DNA of 64,000 nucleotides from Lacrimispora sp. BS-2 (GTDB taxonomy: Bacteria > Bacillota > Clostridia > Lachnospirales > Lachnospiraceae), in NCBI RefSeq assembly GCF_040207125.1, contig NZ_CP157940.1, positions 4,402,001-4,466,000 of the forward strand, read 5' to 3'. The notes under the pieces are model-generated. The model was not told the origin of the DNA. It made no database searches and saw only the letters and a program-made list of their open reading frames with translations. The translations under genes and the position numbers were made by a program. How positions within the stretch are numbered: position 1 is the stretch's first letter; each line of letters begins with the position of its first letter. Shown piece after piece: positions 8,516-17,659 of this stretch.

Positions 8516-9850
8516 ATGAAACCTTCCGTTCGGCTGTCCCAATGCATGATTGTGAAAGATGAGGAAAAGAACATACGGCAAGCCCTTGGTTGGGGAAAGG
8601 GGATTGTTTACGAGCAGATTGTGGTAGACACTGGTTCCTCGGATAAAACAGTGGAAATAGCTGAAGAGATGGGGGCGAAGGTGTTTCATTTTCCCTGGGC
8701 ACATGACTTTTCTGCCGCTAAAAACTTTGCGATTGAAAAGGCCAGGGGAAACTGGATTGCTTTTCTGGATGCAGATGAATATTTTTCGGATGAGGATGTA
8801 AAGAAGATACTGCCGCTTCTCAAGCAACTGGAAAAAGAGTTTTATCCCACCCACCGGCCCCATTTGATACGGTCGCTTCTGGTGAATCTGGGGGATGGGG
8901 GGAAAACTATAGGCACTGGAGTACAGGACCGCATATTCCGCAATATTCCCGATCTCCGATATCATAACAGGGTGCACGAGTATCTGGATCTGACAGATGG
9001 TGGCCAGCTTTATTCCTATGATGCTACAGGTGAGCTTGCCGTTTTCCATACCGGTTATGCCCCTTCAGTTGTTGAGGAAAGGGGTAAGGAGGAACGTAAT
9101 ATATTTATGATACGAAAAGAACTGGAGGAAGAACCGGAAAACATTCAGATGTGGCATTATCTTGGAGATTCACTTCTCCTTGCACACCGATATGAGGAGG
9201 CGGAGGAAGCTTATCTTCGTGGAGTTGAGAATCCGGCTTTGTTTGAGGATGTAATTCATCAGGATCCTGGCTTTGCTTCTTTGCTTAAGGTGAAATTTGG
9301 AAGGAATGCTGACAGCGATGAAGGATTTTTTGCCATTTACCAAAAGGCGAAAAATTGCGGTTGTGCTTCTCCGGATGTGGATTATTGGGCGGGAGAGTGG
9401 CTCTATCGTAGTGGAAATGAAAGTGGGGCGATTCAATATTACGAGCAGGCACTTCATTTGATGGAAGAGTATGAAAGTAATGATCCCCTTGCCTTGTCCG
9501 GCCGACTCTTCATGGTATATCAAAAGATTTTCTCTTTTTATGCAAAGCTGAAACGCTCTGTTGAAATGATACGATATGGGGTTCTTCTTCTCAGACTTGA
9601 ACCTTACCATGCGGAGGTTTTAAAAGAAATTCTGATTCTTCTGAAACAAGAGCCTGGAGAGGAAGAAACTGCCAATGCTACCTTTGACTTTCTGTCCAAG
9701 TTTTATGACCTTTCAACTTTTAAAAATAAGCTTTTTCTGGTCAAGGTATCGAGACAGGCGAATTTTTCTGCATTAGAAAAGAAGGTTGAGCTTTTGTTGT
9801 CAGAGGAGGAGCGGAAATTTGTTGCCGAAGCAGGTGAAATTTTTAGTTAA
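8516..9850 (+). CDS. Family 2 glycosyltransferase with TPR-like C-terminal half (probable flagellin glycosyltransferase)
   Basis: From the ATG at 8516, which is preceded by AGGAGG, the protein has 444 residues; an upstream in-frame ATG at 8486 has no ribosome binding site. Residues 1 to about 230 are a GT-A fold (SQCMIVKDEEKNIRQAL, VVDTGSSDKT, FSAAKNFAIEKA, AFLDADEYF, RYHNRVHEYL). The remainder is helical and TPR-like (MWHYLGDSLLLAHRYEEAEEAY). This SunS-like architecture is shared by glycosyltransferases beside flagellin in Clostridium that put the first sugar on flagellin Ser/Thr. Its position directly after flagellin supports that role. The sugar donor is not evident. Confidence 0.88.
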   Translation: MKPSVRLSQCMIVKDEEKNIRQALGWGKGIVYEQIVVDTGSSDKTVEIAEEMGAKVFHFPWAHDFSAAKNFAIEKARGNWIAFLDADEYFSDEDVKKILPLLKQLEKEFYPTHRPHLIRSLLVNLGDGGKTIGTGVQDRIFRNIPDLRYHNRVHEYLDLTDGGQLYSYDATGELAVFHTGYAPSVVEERGKEERNIFMIRKELEEEPENIQMWHYLGDSLLLAHRYEEAEEAYLRGVENPALFEDVIHQDPGFASLLKVKFGRNADSDEGFFAIYQKAKNCGCASPDVDYWAGEWLYRSGNESGAIQYYEQALHLMEEYESNDPLALSGRLFMVYQKIFSFYAKLKRSVEMIRYGVLLLRLEPYHAEVLKEILILLKQEPGEEETANATFDFLSKFYDLSTFKNKLFLVKVSRQANFSALEKKVELLLSEEERKFVAEAGEIFS

Positions 9851-9871
9851 AATACAAATAAAGGAAAAGAC

Positions 9872-11077
9872 ATGTTGGAAATTGGTGTACAGTCCAGAGG
9901 GATCATCAGAGAAAATGCAATTGAAGTAGGATATAATAGAATCAAGCAGGCTGGAATCACTTGCGTGGATTACAATATTGTAAGTCCTGAAGATAGCACA
10001 GAGAAATTGGAAGTTACCTATTTTAAGAAACATCAGGAATGCGCGGAAAGGCATGGGATACGGTTTTGTCAAGTACATGCGCCTATATTTAAGTACGAAC
10101 CAAACAAACCGGATAAACTGGAATATATTCTGGAGGAAATGAAGAAAAGTATTGCAATATGCAAGCTTCTCGAAAGCCCCTATTTGGTAATGCATCCGCT
10201 GGAACTGGCATTTGAGCTGGGAAGGGTGGAAGAGGAAAGAATAAATCTGGAATATTTTGGATCATTGGCAGAAGAAGCCAGTCGGCAAAAAGTAGTGATC
10301 TGCATTGAGAATATGCCTTACCGGAGAGTTGGAAGGGTATGGGAAGGTGCTTGTTCGGAGGCTCGGAAAACGTTAGAATATATTGATATCTTGAATAAGA
10401 GAGCTGGAGAAGAGTGCTTTGGCGCTTGTTTTGACGTAGGGCATGCCAATGTGCTTGGAAAAAATCTTAGAGAAGAAGTGAAGGCCCTTGGTTCTCATTT
10501 AAAAGTACTGCATATTCACGATAATGATGGAGTCACGGATTCTCACCAATTACCCTATAGCTTTTCCGATGCCAGGACCGGGCTTTGTACTACGGACTGG
10601 AGTGGCTTTTTATGGGGACTTAGAGAGATAAGTTTTGAGGGTGTGCTTAGCTTTGAAACTTACCGAAGTTTCACAAGTTTTCCGGGAGTACTGCAAGATT
10701 CGTTGCTTCAATTCCTTTACAGGATAGGAGTTGATTTTTCTTATATCATATGTTTTAATCAAATATTAGATCAGATGGGCTCTAAAAAAAAGATTTTGTT
10801 TGGGGCAGGTAAGATGTTTGATGTATACATGGGGGAATATGGAAAAAAATATCCTCCTGTTTTTGCTGTAGATAATAATGCTTGCCTTTGGGGAACAGAA
10901 AAGCTGGGGATTCCTATTTGTAATCCGGAGGCTATATTGGAGATTCCTGAAGATGAGAGGATTGTGATTTTATGCAATGCTTATTATGAAGAAATAGCAA
11001 AACAACTGAATGATATGGGGATCAATCACTATGAGCTGACAGAAGAAATACTGAGAATGAACGGCAAACCGATTTAA
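9872..11077 (+). CDS. TIM-barrel sugar isomerase/epimerase with C-terminal Rossmann-like module
   Basis: Residues 1 to about 290 are a xylose-isomerase/AP-endonuclease-2 type barrel. Metal-ligand motifs are visible: VMHP, CIENMPYR, CFDVGHAN, LHIHDNDG and LSFETYR. Such proteins isomerise or epimerise sugars, keto-sugars or inositols, and the substrate cannot be named. Residues about 302-401 are an added Rossmann-like module (KILFGAGKMFD, AVDNNACLWG) that recurs in seven other proteins of this cluster. The following gene is a paralogue without that module. It lies 21 bases after the glycosyltransferase, so is probably co-transcribed and active in glycan precursor synthesis. Confidence 0.8.
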   Translation: MLEIGVQSRGIIRENAIEVGYNRIKQAGITCVDYNIVSPEDSTEKLEVTYFKKHQECAERHGIRFCQVHAPIFKYEPNKPDKLEYILEEMKKSIAICKLLESPYLVMHPLELAFELGRVEEERINLEYFGSLAEEASRQKVVICIENMPYRRVGRVWEGACSEARKTLEYIDILNKRAGEECFGACFDVGHANVLGKNLREEVKALGSHLKVLHIHDNDGVTDSHQLPYSFSDARTGLCTTDWSGFLWGLREISFEGVLSFETYRSFTSFPGVLQDSLLQFLYRIGVDFSYIICFNQILDQMGSKKKILFGAGKMFDVYMGEYGKKYPPVFAVDNNACLWGTEKLGIPICNPEAILEIPEDERIVILCNAYYEEIAKQLNDMGINHYELTEEILRMNGKPI

Positions 11078-11108
11078 ATGTGGAAAAAAGCAATCAAAGG
11101 GAGAATCT

Positions 11109-12050
11109 ATGTTGAAGATAGGAATACAGTCCCGGCTTTTGTTAGGGGATAAAGCGGAAGAAAAAGATTTTCATAGGATAAGGGTCGCAGGTTTTGACTG
11201 TATCGATTTTAATCTTGACCGTTTTTTGCCTAATAATCTTATTTATCAGGGAAAAATAAATCATTTCTTCGATCAGTCCGAGGAAATGCTATCTGTACAT
11301 TTTGATGAATACTACCGTATGGCAAAAAGAGAGGGATTGGAGTTTTCTCAGGCCCATGCTCCATATCCTCTATATGTGTATGGCAGAGAAGAAGACAAAG
11401 AATATTTACATATGGTAGCGGAGAAAAGTATTCTTGTCTGTGCTGCACTTCATGCGCCATATTTGGTCGTACATCCTTTTAAATTGTCTTATCCATTGGG
11501 AAGAATGGAAGAGTATAAGAAAAATATGGACTTTTTTCAAAGTCTGATTCCTTCATGTAAGAAATACGGTGTAAAAATTTGTCTGGAAAATTTATATGAT
11601 GGTTTCGGGGGAAGAATCTGCGAAGGTGTATGCGCAGACCCTTATCAAGCGGCTGAATATGTGGATAAACTGAATCAAATAGCAGGGGAAGAGTGCTTTG
11701 CTTTTTGTTTTGATACAGGCCATGCCAATATTCTCGGTAAAAATATGAAGGAGACGATCCTTACCTTGGGGAACAGAATACAGGCGCTTCACATTCACGA
11801 TAATGATGGAATCCGTGACCTGCATCAATTACCGTTTACTTTCACGAAAGAATTGGCTGGAGAAGTAAGCACTGATTGGAACGGTTTCTTATGCGGACTG
11901 AAAGAAATAGGATTCCATGGTGTGCTGAGCTTTGAGACCTTTGGGGCATTGAAGTGCTTTCCTGAAGAGTTGCAGGATAGTGTGCTTAGGATGATTGCAG
12001 ATATTGGAAAATATTGGACAAGACAGTTAGAGGAGGGAACAGGACGATAA
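11109..12050 (+). CDS. TIM-barrel sugar isomerase/epimerase, paralogue of the preceding gene
   Basis: This 313-residue protein is a clear tandem paralogue of the gene before it (IGIQSR, VVHPFKL, ICLENLYDG, CFDTGHANILGKN, LHIHDNDG, LPFTFT, STDWNGFL, LSFETFG) but stops after the barrel. All expected metal ligands are kept, so both copies look active. Retention of two copies suggests successive or different isomerisations in one pathway. It is followed after one base by the TagD-oxidoreductase fusion, so they are surely co-transcribed. Confidence 0.8.
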   Translation: MLKIGIQSRLLLGDKAEEKDFHRIRVAGFDCIDFNLDRFLPNNLIYQGKINHFFDQSEEMLSVHFDEYYRMAKREGLEFSQAHAPYPLYVYGREEDKEYLHMVAEKSILVCAALHAPYLVVHPFKLSYPLGRMEEYKKNMDFFQSLIPSCKKYGVKICLENLYDGFGGRICEGVCADPYQAAEYVDKLNQIAGEECFAFCFDTGHANILGKNMKETILTLGNRIQALHIHDNDGIRDLHQLPFTFTKELAGEVSTDWNGFLCGLKEIGFHGVLSFETFGALKCFPEELQDSVLRMIADIGKYWTRQLEEGTGR

Positions 12051-12051
12051 A

Positions 12052-13386
12052 ATGAAAAAGGTAATTACATATGGTTCTTTTGACTTATTTCATGAGGGAC
12101 ACTACAAGCTGCTTAAGAGAGCGAAAGCTTTAGGCGATTATTTGATTGTGGGAGTTACCACAGAACAATATGATGAATCCCGGGGGAAATTAAACGTAGT
12201 GGATTCTATTATAGACCGAATTGAAAATGTAAAAAAAACCGGATTTGCAGATAAAATTATAGTAGAAGACCACGTGGGACAAAAAGTGGAGGATATTCAT
12301 AAATATGGTGTGGATATCTTTGCCATTGGTTCAGATTGGACAGGTGAATTTGACTATCTGAAAGATTTCTGTGAAGTGGTATATTTGGAAAGAACAAAAG
12401 AAATATCCAGTACTTTAATGAGAAAGCAAAAATATCCCATTATAAAAATGGGAATCGTGGGAACCGGACGTATTGCGGCACGATTTATACCTGAAGCGAA
12501 GTTTGTCAGCGGCATTGAAGCGGTCAGCGTTTACAATCCTCACAGGGAAAGTGCGGAACGGTTTGCGAAGCGTTTCGAGGTTCAGGCACATTGGGAGAGC
12601 TTTGAAGAATTTTTAAATCCGTTGGATGCAGTATATATTGCTTCTTTGCATCAGACACATTATGAATATGCAAAAGCAGTTTTAAGCCAGGGAAAGCATG
12701 TATTGTGTGAAAAACCCATGGCCTTTTCTAAAGCACAGGCGCAGGAACTGTTTGCAACGGCAAAAGCCAATGACTGTTTGCTCCTGGAGGCTATTAAAAC
12801 AGCGTATTGTCCCGGCTTTAGTCAACTTCTGGGAGTAGCGAGAAGCGGGATTATCGGGAACATTGTAGATGTGGAAGCCTGCTTTACCAGAATTGCAGAT
12901 CCGGATTCCAGGGAAAGCAAGGATCCGAATTATGGAGGTGGTTTTCTGGAATTCGGGAACCATACGATGCTTCCTATCTTTAAACTGTTAGGAACGCAGT
13001 ATAAAAGTGTGAGTTTTGACAGTATAAAGAATGAGTATGGCATTGATTTGTATACAAAAGCCTCCTTTTCTTTTGAGAGAGGGATGGCATTGTCTAAAAC
13101 CGGTGTTGCCGTAAAATCAGAGGGACAGTTGATTATTGCAGGAACCAAAGGATATATTCTCGCAGAGTCACCTTGGTGGCTGACAAAATCCTTTGAAGTC
13201 CGTTTTGAAAATCCTTACAAGAAGGAACAGTATACTGCCAGATTTTTGGGAGACGGCCTTCGTTATGAATTAAGTGAATTCGTATCGTTGATTCACAATG
13301 GAGAGAGAAAATCTTATAAATTCACAGAAGAGGAATCCGTTACTATGGCAGGAGTTGTGGAGAAATTCATGGAGACGAGAAAATGA
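12052..13386 (+). CDS. Fused TagD-like cytidylyltransferase and Gfo/Idh/MocA oxidoreductase
   Basis: This is one 444-residue chain. Residues 1 to about 130 match glycerol-3-phosphate cytidylyltransferase (TagD): TYGSFDLFHEGHYKLLKRAK with the HxGH motif, then GSDWTGEFDYLKDFCEVVYL and RTKEISST. Residues about 132-444 are a Gfo/Idh/MocA dehydrogenase (MGIVGTGRIAARF, then EKPMAF with its catalytic Lys, then FLEFGNHTMLP). The enzyme could join NAD(P)H-dependent reduction or oxidation of a sugar phosphate to CDP activation. Bcs1 and the TarI/TarJ pair do this for ribitol but use unrelated folds. The next start (ATGA) overlaps its stop. Both domain calls are firm; the substrate is unknown. Confidence 0.85.
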   Translation: MKKVITYGSFDLFHEGHYKLLKRAKALGDYLIVGVTTEQYDESRGKLNVVDSIIDRIENVKKTGFADKIIVEDHVGQKVEDIHKYGVDIFAIGSDWTGEFDYLKDFCEVVYLERTKEISSTLMRKQKYPIIKMGIVGTGRIAARFIPEAKFVSGIEAVSVYNPHRESAERFAKRFEVQAHWESFEEFLNPLDAVYIASLHQTHYEYAKAVLSQGKHVLCEKPMAFSKAQAQELFATAKANDCLLLEAIKTAYCPGFSQLLGVARSGIIGNIVDVEACFTRIADPDSRESKDPNYGGGFLEFGNHTMLPIFKLLGTQYKSVSFDSIKNEYGIDLYTKASFSFERGMALSKTGVAVKSEGQLIIAGTKGYILAESPWWLTKSFEVRFENPYKKEQYTARFLGDGLRYELSEFVSLIHNGERKSYKFTEEESVTMAGVVEKFMETRK

Positions 13387-14135
13387 GGTATCAGACGAAA
13401 ATATATGGTCATCGCGGAGCAAGCCAGTATGCACCGGAAAACACCATGGAAGCATTTCAGATGGCTTATGATATGGGAGCAGATGGGATTGAATTCGATG
13501 TACAGATGACAAGGGATGGATATCTGGTAGTCACCCATGATGAGGAGATAAGCAGGGTATCTGATGGCAAAGGATATGTTAAAGATTATTCCCTGGAAGA
13601 ATTAAGGGGCTTTCAATTCAACAGGACACATCCTGAATTTGAGGGGGTTAAAATTCCTTTGCTCGAGGAAGTATTGGAACAATTTGTTCCCAAAAGGTCC
13701 AAGGGTGATAAAGAGTTTTTGTTTAATATAGAACTGAAAAATAACATATTTTCCTATGAGGGTATGGAAGAAAAAGTATTGAAGATAATAAAAGAAAAAA
13801 AGGTGCTTGGAAGAACATTATTTTCTTCTTTTTCACATGCGTCTATGCTGAAGCTTCGAGAGATGGAAAATTCGGCAAAGGTGGCATTTCTTTATTGCGA
13901 CGGTATCATGGATATTGGAGATTATGCAGAGAAGTACAAAATAAATACAGTTCATCCTGCATGGTATCTTTTGAACAGGAAAGGTACATTTGAGGATCTT
14001 CGTGAAAGAGGAATCGAAATAAATATTTGGACGGTAAACAGCGGAAAAGAAATACGTCGTTTCTGCGATATGGGTGTGGATGGGATTATTACCAACAAAC
14101 CTGATTTGGGAAGTGAGATAAGAGATGATAAGTGA
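13383..14135 (+). CDS. Glycerophosphodiester phosphodiesterase family protein
   Basis: This 250-residue GDPD barrel lacks a signal peptide, so it acts in the cytoplasm. Catalytic motifs are present: GHRGASQYAPENT (His, Arg, Glu), IEFDVQMTRDG (Glu, Asp), VTHDEE (His), FNIELKN and IWTVN. Family members hydrolyse glycerophosphodiesters to glycerol 3-phosphate and an alcohol. In this cluster it might supply sn-glycerol 3-phosphate or recycle a CDP-linked or teichoic-like intermediate; that is inference. It overlaps the genes on both sides (4 and 11 bases), indicating tight translational coupling. Confidence 0.9.
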   Translation: MRYQTKIYGHRGASQYAPENTMEAFQMAYDMGADGIEFDVQMTRDGYLVVTHDEEISRVSDGKGYVKDYSLEELRGFQFNRTHPEFEGVKIPLLEEVLEQFVPKRSKGDKEFLFNIELKNNIFSYEGMEEKVLKIIKEKKVLGRTLFSSFSHASMLKLREMENSAKVAFLYCDGIMDIGDYAEKYKINTVHPAWYLLNRKGTFEDLRERGIEINIWTVNSGKEIRRFCDMGVDGIITNKPDLGSEIRDDK

Positions 14136-14940
14136 TTTACAGGCGGCCTGCCTGCTTGCTTTTAATGTATGGGATGTTAATTCTGCAAAAGCGGTAGTCG
14201 ATGCAGCAGCTGATCGGAAAAAGAATATCATTCTGCAGACTTCGGCGGGAATATACAGCCAAATAGATGCCAAGGAGACGAGAGCATTTATTAAGAGCTA
14301 TGCTAATAAAAAGAAAATTAGCGTATGGCTGCATTTGGATCATTGTAAAGATATGAAAATAATTGAGGATGCCATTGCAATGGAATGGGATTCAGTCATG
14401 ATAGATGCTTCTGATTTAAGTATACAGGAAAACATTGATAAGACAAACCGGGTAATAGAAATGGCACATAAAGTGGGTGTGCTGGTAGAGGCAGAAGTCG
14501 GACAGATAAAAGGAATCGAGGATAATATAGATATACAGGAGCACTGCATCGCAAGCCGGGAGGAAATAAGAAAATTTCTGATGGAAGCAGATGTCGATAT
14601 GCTTGCTGTGGCATTTGGCAATGCTCACGGCATTTATAAAGGAAAACCAAAACTGGATTATGATATGATAGATTATGTGGCACAATTATCTGGAATACCG
14701 TTTGTCGTACATGGAGGCAGTGGGATGGCGGACGGGGAAATAAAAAAACTATCCCAAAAGGAAAATGTAAAAAAGATAAATATATCAACGGAAGTTAAAC
14801 TAGCATATCGGGAAGGAATTATGAAATCTCTGAAAGATGGGCTCTTGGAAGAAGAGGGATTTCAGGCAACTCTTGTGGAAAAAACAATTTATGAAGCTAT
14901 TTACCAGATGGTGTTTCATAAATTGGGAATTATCATATAG
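14125..14940 (+). CDS. Class II (zinc) ketose-bisphosphate-type aldolase
   Basis: This 271-residue protein belongs to the FbaA/GatY/KbaY family, which joins dihydroxyacetone phosphate to an aldehyde or does the reverse. Visible ligands and motifs are WLHLDHCKD, VEAEVGQIKG, AFGNAHGIYKG, FVVHGGSGM and KINISTE. The substrate cannot be set from sequence. Linkage to a kinase, isomerases and dehydrogenases suggests a biosynthetic aldol step that makes a ketose phosphate for the flagellar glycan. Its start lies inside the 3' end of the phosphodiesterase gene. A catabolic role is possible but no transporter or regulator is near. Confidence 0.9.
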   Translation: MISDLQAACLLAFNVWDVNSAKAVVDAAADRKKNIILQTSAGIYSQIDAKETRAFIKSYANKKKISVWLHLDHCKDMKIIEDAIAMEWDSVMIDASDLSIQENIDKTNRVIEMAHKVGVLVEAEVGQIKGIEDNIDIQEHCIASREEIRKFLMEADVDMLAVAFGNAHGIYKGKPKLDYDMIDYVAQLSGIPFVVHGGSGMADGEIKKLSQKENVKKINISTEVKLAYREGIMKSLKDGLLEEEGFQATLVEKTIYEAIYQMVFHKLGIII

Positions 14941-14957
14941 AAAAAGGACAAAAAGCA

Positions 14958-16490
14958 ATGAAGAATGTAATGGTTATCAATATGGGGTTGAAAAGTATAA
15001 GGTGCATCGTTTTTAATGAAAACGGGATGAAGCTATTTAATGAAGCAATCCCGATTAAGACGGCTATCAGCGCGGAAAAAGTGGAACAGGATCCGAGGGA
15101 GTGGTGGCAGAGTGCGGAGAAGCTTATAGAAAAAGCAGCCTGTGAATGTAAGGATATATGTATTGATTACATAACTGTTACGGCATCTGCTTCTTGCCTT
15201 GTATGCGTGGATAAAAAAGGGACGCCGCTCATGAGAGCCTTTATGGTTTCCGATAAAAGAGCAGAAGAAGAGAGCAAATATATTTCCGAACTGGATGAAT
15301 TTAAAAAGGTATATGAGGAAACATTGCTGGATATGAGTGCCAGCCTTATGCTGCCGAGAATATTATGGGTAAAAAGACACATGCCTAAAGTTTTTGATGA
15401 GACGAATAAATTTTTATCGCCCAATGATTTTATGTTGTATATGCTTAGCGGATTATATGTCACGGATTATTTTAATGCTATAAAATATCACTATAATACA
15501 GAGAAAAGGCATTACCCGGAAAATCTTTTAGATGCGTTAGAAATTTCTGGGGAAAGACTTCCGAGGGTGATGGACCCGGGAGATACCATAGGAAAAATAT
15601 GCCCAGATTTGGCGGGAAGACTGGGAATTAATAAGAATGCGGAAATTGTTGTTTCATCTTATGATGCGATTTGTTCCTTTGTAGGGAGCGGAGCGGCGGA
15701 AGATGGCGAAGCAAGCGATGTGTCGGGAACCGTAACAGTATTGCGTGCTTTATCAAGAAAGAGTAGCCTTCAAAGCAATTCCTTAATCTATAATCTTCCA
15801 CTTTATAAAGAGGACGCTCATATTATAGGTGGCAGCAATAATTTAGGTGGAGGCCTGATTGAGTGGGTAAAACAATGTTATTATCAAAATGAAATTTATC
15901 CTTATGAGATTATGGAAAAAGAAGCAGGAGAATCGGTTCTTGGAGCGAGAGGTTTGATATTTCTTCCCTATCTGTTGGGAGAGCGGGCGCCGATTTGGGA
16001 TGATAATGCGCGAGGTGTATTTTTTGGTATAGAAAGAATGCACACCAGGAAGGATATGACGAGGGCGGTATTTGAAAGCACTGGTTTTATTGATATGGAT
16101 ATGATAGCTGCAATCGAACAAACGGGAACAAAGATTAATTCAGTTCGTTTATCAGGCGGATTGGCAAGAATTAATCTTATCTCTCAGATAAAAGCGGATA
16201 TTCTGGGGCGGGATGTACTTGTTTTATCCGAATTTGAGACCACATCTACGGGTGCGGCGATGATGGTTCTGCTTGGGAAAGGATATTTTACAGATTTAAG
16301 AGAGGCAGCAGAAAAGTTTGTATCCGTACGTATGATCATAAAGCCCAATATGATAAATCATCAAAAATACATGTATATGTATGAGCTTTATAAAGATACC
16401 TATGAGACTGTCAAAGATTTATATGTAAGAAGAAAGAAATTAATTAAAGAGATGGTCGATGACAGAGAAGTCAGAATTGAAAATTTATGA
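14958..16490 (+). CDS. FGGY-family carbohydrate kinase
   Basis: This 510-residue xylulokinase/glycerol-kinase-like enzyme phosphorylates a sugar or polyol with ATP. N-terminal ATPase motif: INMGLKSIRCIVF. The C-terminal domain carries the family signatures GERAPIWDDNARGVFFGI and VRLSGGLARINLISQIKADI, and the adenosine-site loop TSTGAAMM. Its length is normal for the family. Its place between an aldolase and an alcohol dehydrogenase suggests it phosphorylates a polyol or ketose in the glycan pathway. The substrate is not predictable from sequence. Confidence 0.9.
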   Translation: MKNVMVINMGLKSIRCIVFNENGMKLFNEAIPIKTAISAEKVEQDPREWWQSAEKLIEKAACECKDICIDYITVTASASCLVCVDKKGTPLMRAFMVSDKRAEEESKYISELDEFKKVYEETLLDMSASLMLPRILWVKRHMPKVFDETNKFLSPNDFMLYMLSGLYVTDYFNAIKYHYNTEKRHYPENLLDALEISGERLPRVMDPGDTIGKICPDLAGRLGINKNAEIVVSSYDAICSFVGSGAAEDGEASDVSGTVTVLRALSRKSSLQSNSLIYNLPLYKEDAHIIGGSNNLGGGLIEWVKQCYYQNEIYPYEIMEKEAGESVLGARGLIFLPYLLGERAPIWDDNARGVFFGIERMHTRKDMTRAVFESTGFIDMDMIAAIEQTGTKINSVRLSGGLARINLISQIKADILGRDVLVLSEFETTSTGAAMMVLLGKGYFTDLREAAEKFVSVRMIIKPNMINHQKYMYMYELYKDTYETVKDLYVRRKKLIKEMVDDREVRIENL

Positions 16491-16499
16491 GGTTTTACT

Positions 16500-17642
16500 A
16501 TGAAAGGATTTACTTTAGAGTTACCCACAAAGATATATTTTGGAAATAATAATGTGGAAGAAGCCTTAAAGAAAGAAAACAAATGGCTGACCGGAAATAT
16601 CATGATAGTTACAACCGGAAGAAGCCTGATAAAATTCGGATATTTGAATGAACTAAAGAATGTTCTGGACAATCTTCCGAATGTAGAAGAAACCATAATA
16701 TTTGATAATATAAGCGCTAATCCAAAGCTGGAGGAAATTGAAGAAGCAGTTAAAATTGGTATGGACAGACGAGTGAAAGTGATTATCGGTTTTGGAGGAG
16801 GAAGTGCCATAGATGCGGCAAAAGCTGCTGCGGTGGGAATAGGAACTTCTGAGAACCTGGAACGTTTTTTGCTGGAGGGAATAGAACCTTCCGGGAATAC
16901 GCTGCCCATAATAGCCATACCGACTACTGCCGGCAGCGGAAGCGAATTGAGCAAGGGTGCAATTATATCCAGTCAGATTCATCATATGAAGGGCGGAATA
17001 AGAGGCGCTGCGGTATTGCCGAAAGCGGCAATTGTAAATCCTGTATATACATGGACCATACCCATTGGTATTACGATGGAAACAGGATTTGATGCTTTGG
17101 CCCATGCCATAGAAAGTTATACGGCGGTAAAGGCAAATAGCTGGTCACATATGATCTCGGAAAAGGCCATCAAAACGGCAGGGCAGAATCTTCCGTTATT
17201 AATGGTCAATTTGGATAACCATGAAGCGAGAGAGGCTATGAGCTATGCAAGCATGATAATAGGAATTAACTTAGCCAGCGTAGGAACATGTCTTCCTCAC
17301 CGGATGCAGTATGCGGTGGGAGCTAAGACGGATACAAGCCATGCGGCAGGCGTATCTGCATTATATCCTGCATGGATACAAAGACAATATGATGTAAATG
17401 AAAAAAAAGTGAAGGATATTATGTACTGGCTGACCGGTAAGAAGATATCAAACGGTGAGGAGGCAAGGGAAGAAATGGCTGAGTTCATGAGGAGAATAGG
17501 CGTTCTTAAAACTCTTGCCGATTTAGGAATTAAAAAAGAGGATTTACCGGAACTGACAAAACAGGTAACGGGAAATATTGGCAATGATAAATTAAGTTCA
17601 CAGAAGGATATTATATCGAGCATTTATGGCGATTCATTATAG
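16500..17642 (+). CDS. Iron-type alcohol dehydrogenase
   Basis: This 380-residue group III alcohol dehydrogenase interconverts an alcohol and a carbonyl with NAD(P). The nucleotide-binding part has GFGGGSAIDAAKA and PTTAGSGSELSKG. The metal site is GFDALAHAIESYT (Asp, His), followed by CLPHRMQYAVG and TSHAAG His residues. Relatives include glycerol dehydrogenase, lactaldehyde reductase and phosphonoacetaldehyde-type reductases. In context it may reduce an aldose or ketose phosphate to a polyol. It is 9 bases after the kinase and 17 before the nucleotidyltransferase. Confidence 0.9.
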   Translation: MKGFTLELPTKIYFGNNNVEEALKKENKWLTGNIMIVTTGRSLIKFGYLNELKNVLDNLPNVEETIIFDNISANPKLEEIEEAVKIGMDRRVKVIIGFGGGSAIDAAKAAAVGIGTSENLERFLLEGIEPSGNTLPIIAIPTTAGSGSELSKGAIISSQIHHMKGGIRGAAVLPKAAIVNPVYTWTIPIGITMETGFDALAHAIESYTAVKANSWSHMISEKAIKTAGQNLPLLMVNLDNHEAREAMSYASMIIGINLASVGTCLPHRMQYAVGAKTDTSHAAGVSALYPAWIQRQYDVNEKKVKDIMYWLTGKKISNGEEAREEMAEFMRRIGVLKTLADLGIKKEDLPELTKQVTGNIGNDKLSSQKDIISSIYGDSL

Positions 17643-17659
17643 AATGGGAGAGAGTAAAT

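Noticed and set aside
12052..13386. Frameshift or assembly artefact explaining the TagD-oxidoreductase fusion
   Set aside because: The join is in frame without a stop, both domains are full length, and codon use is even across the junction.
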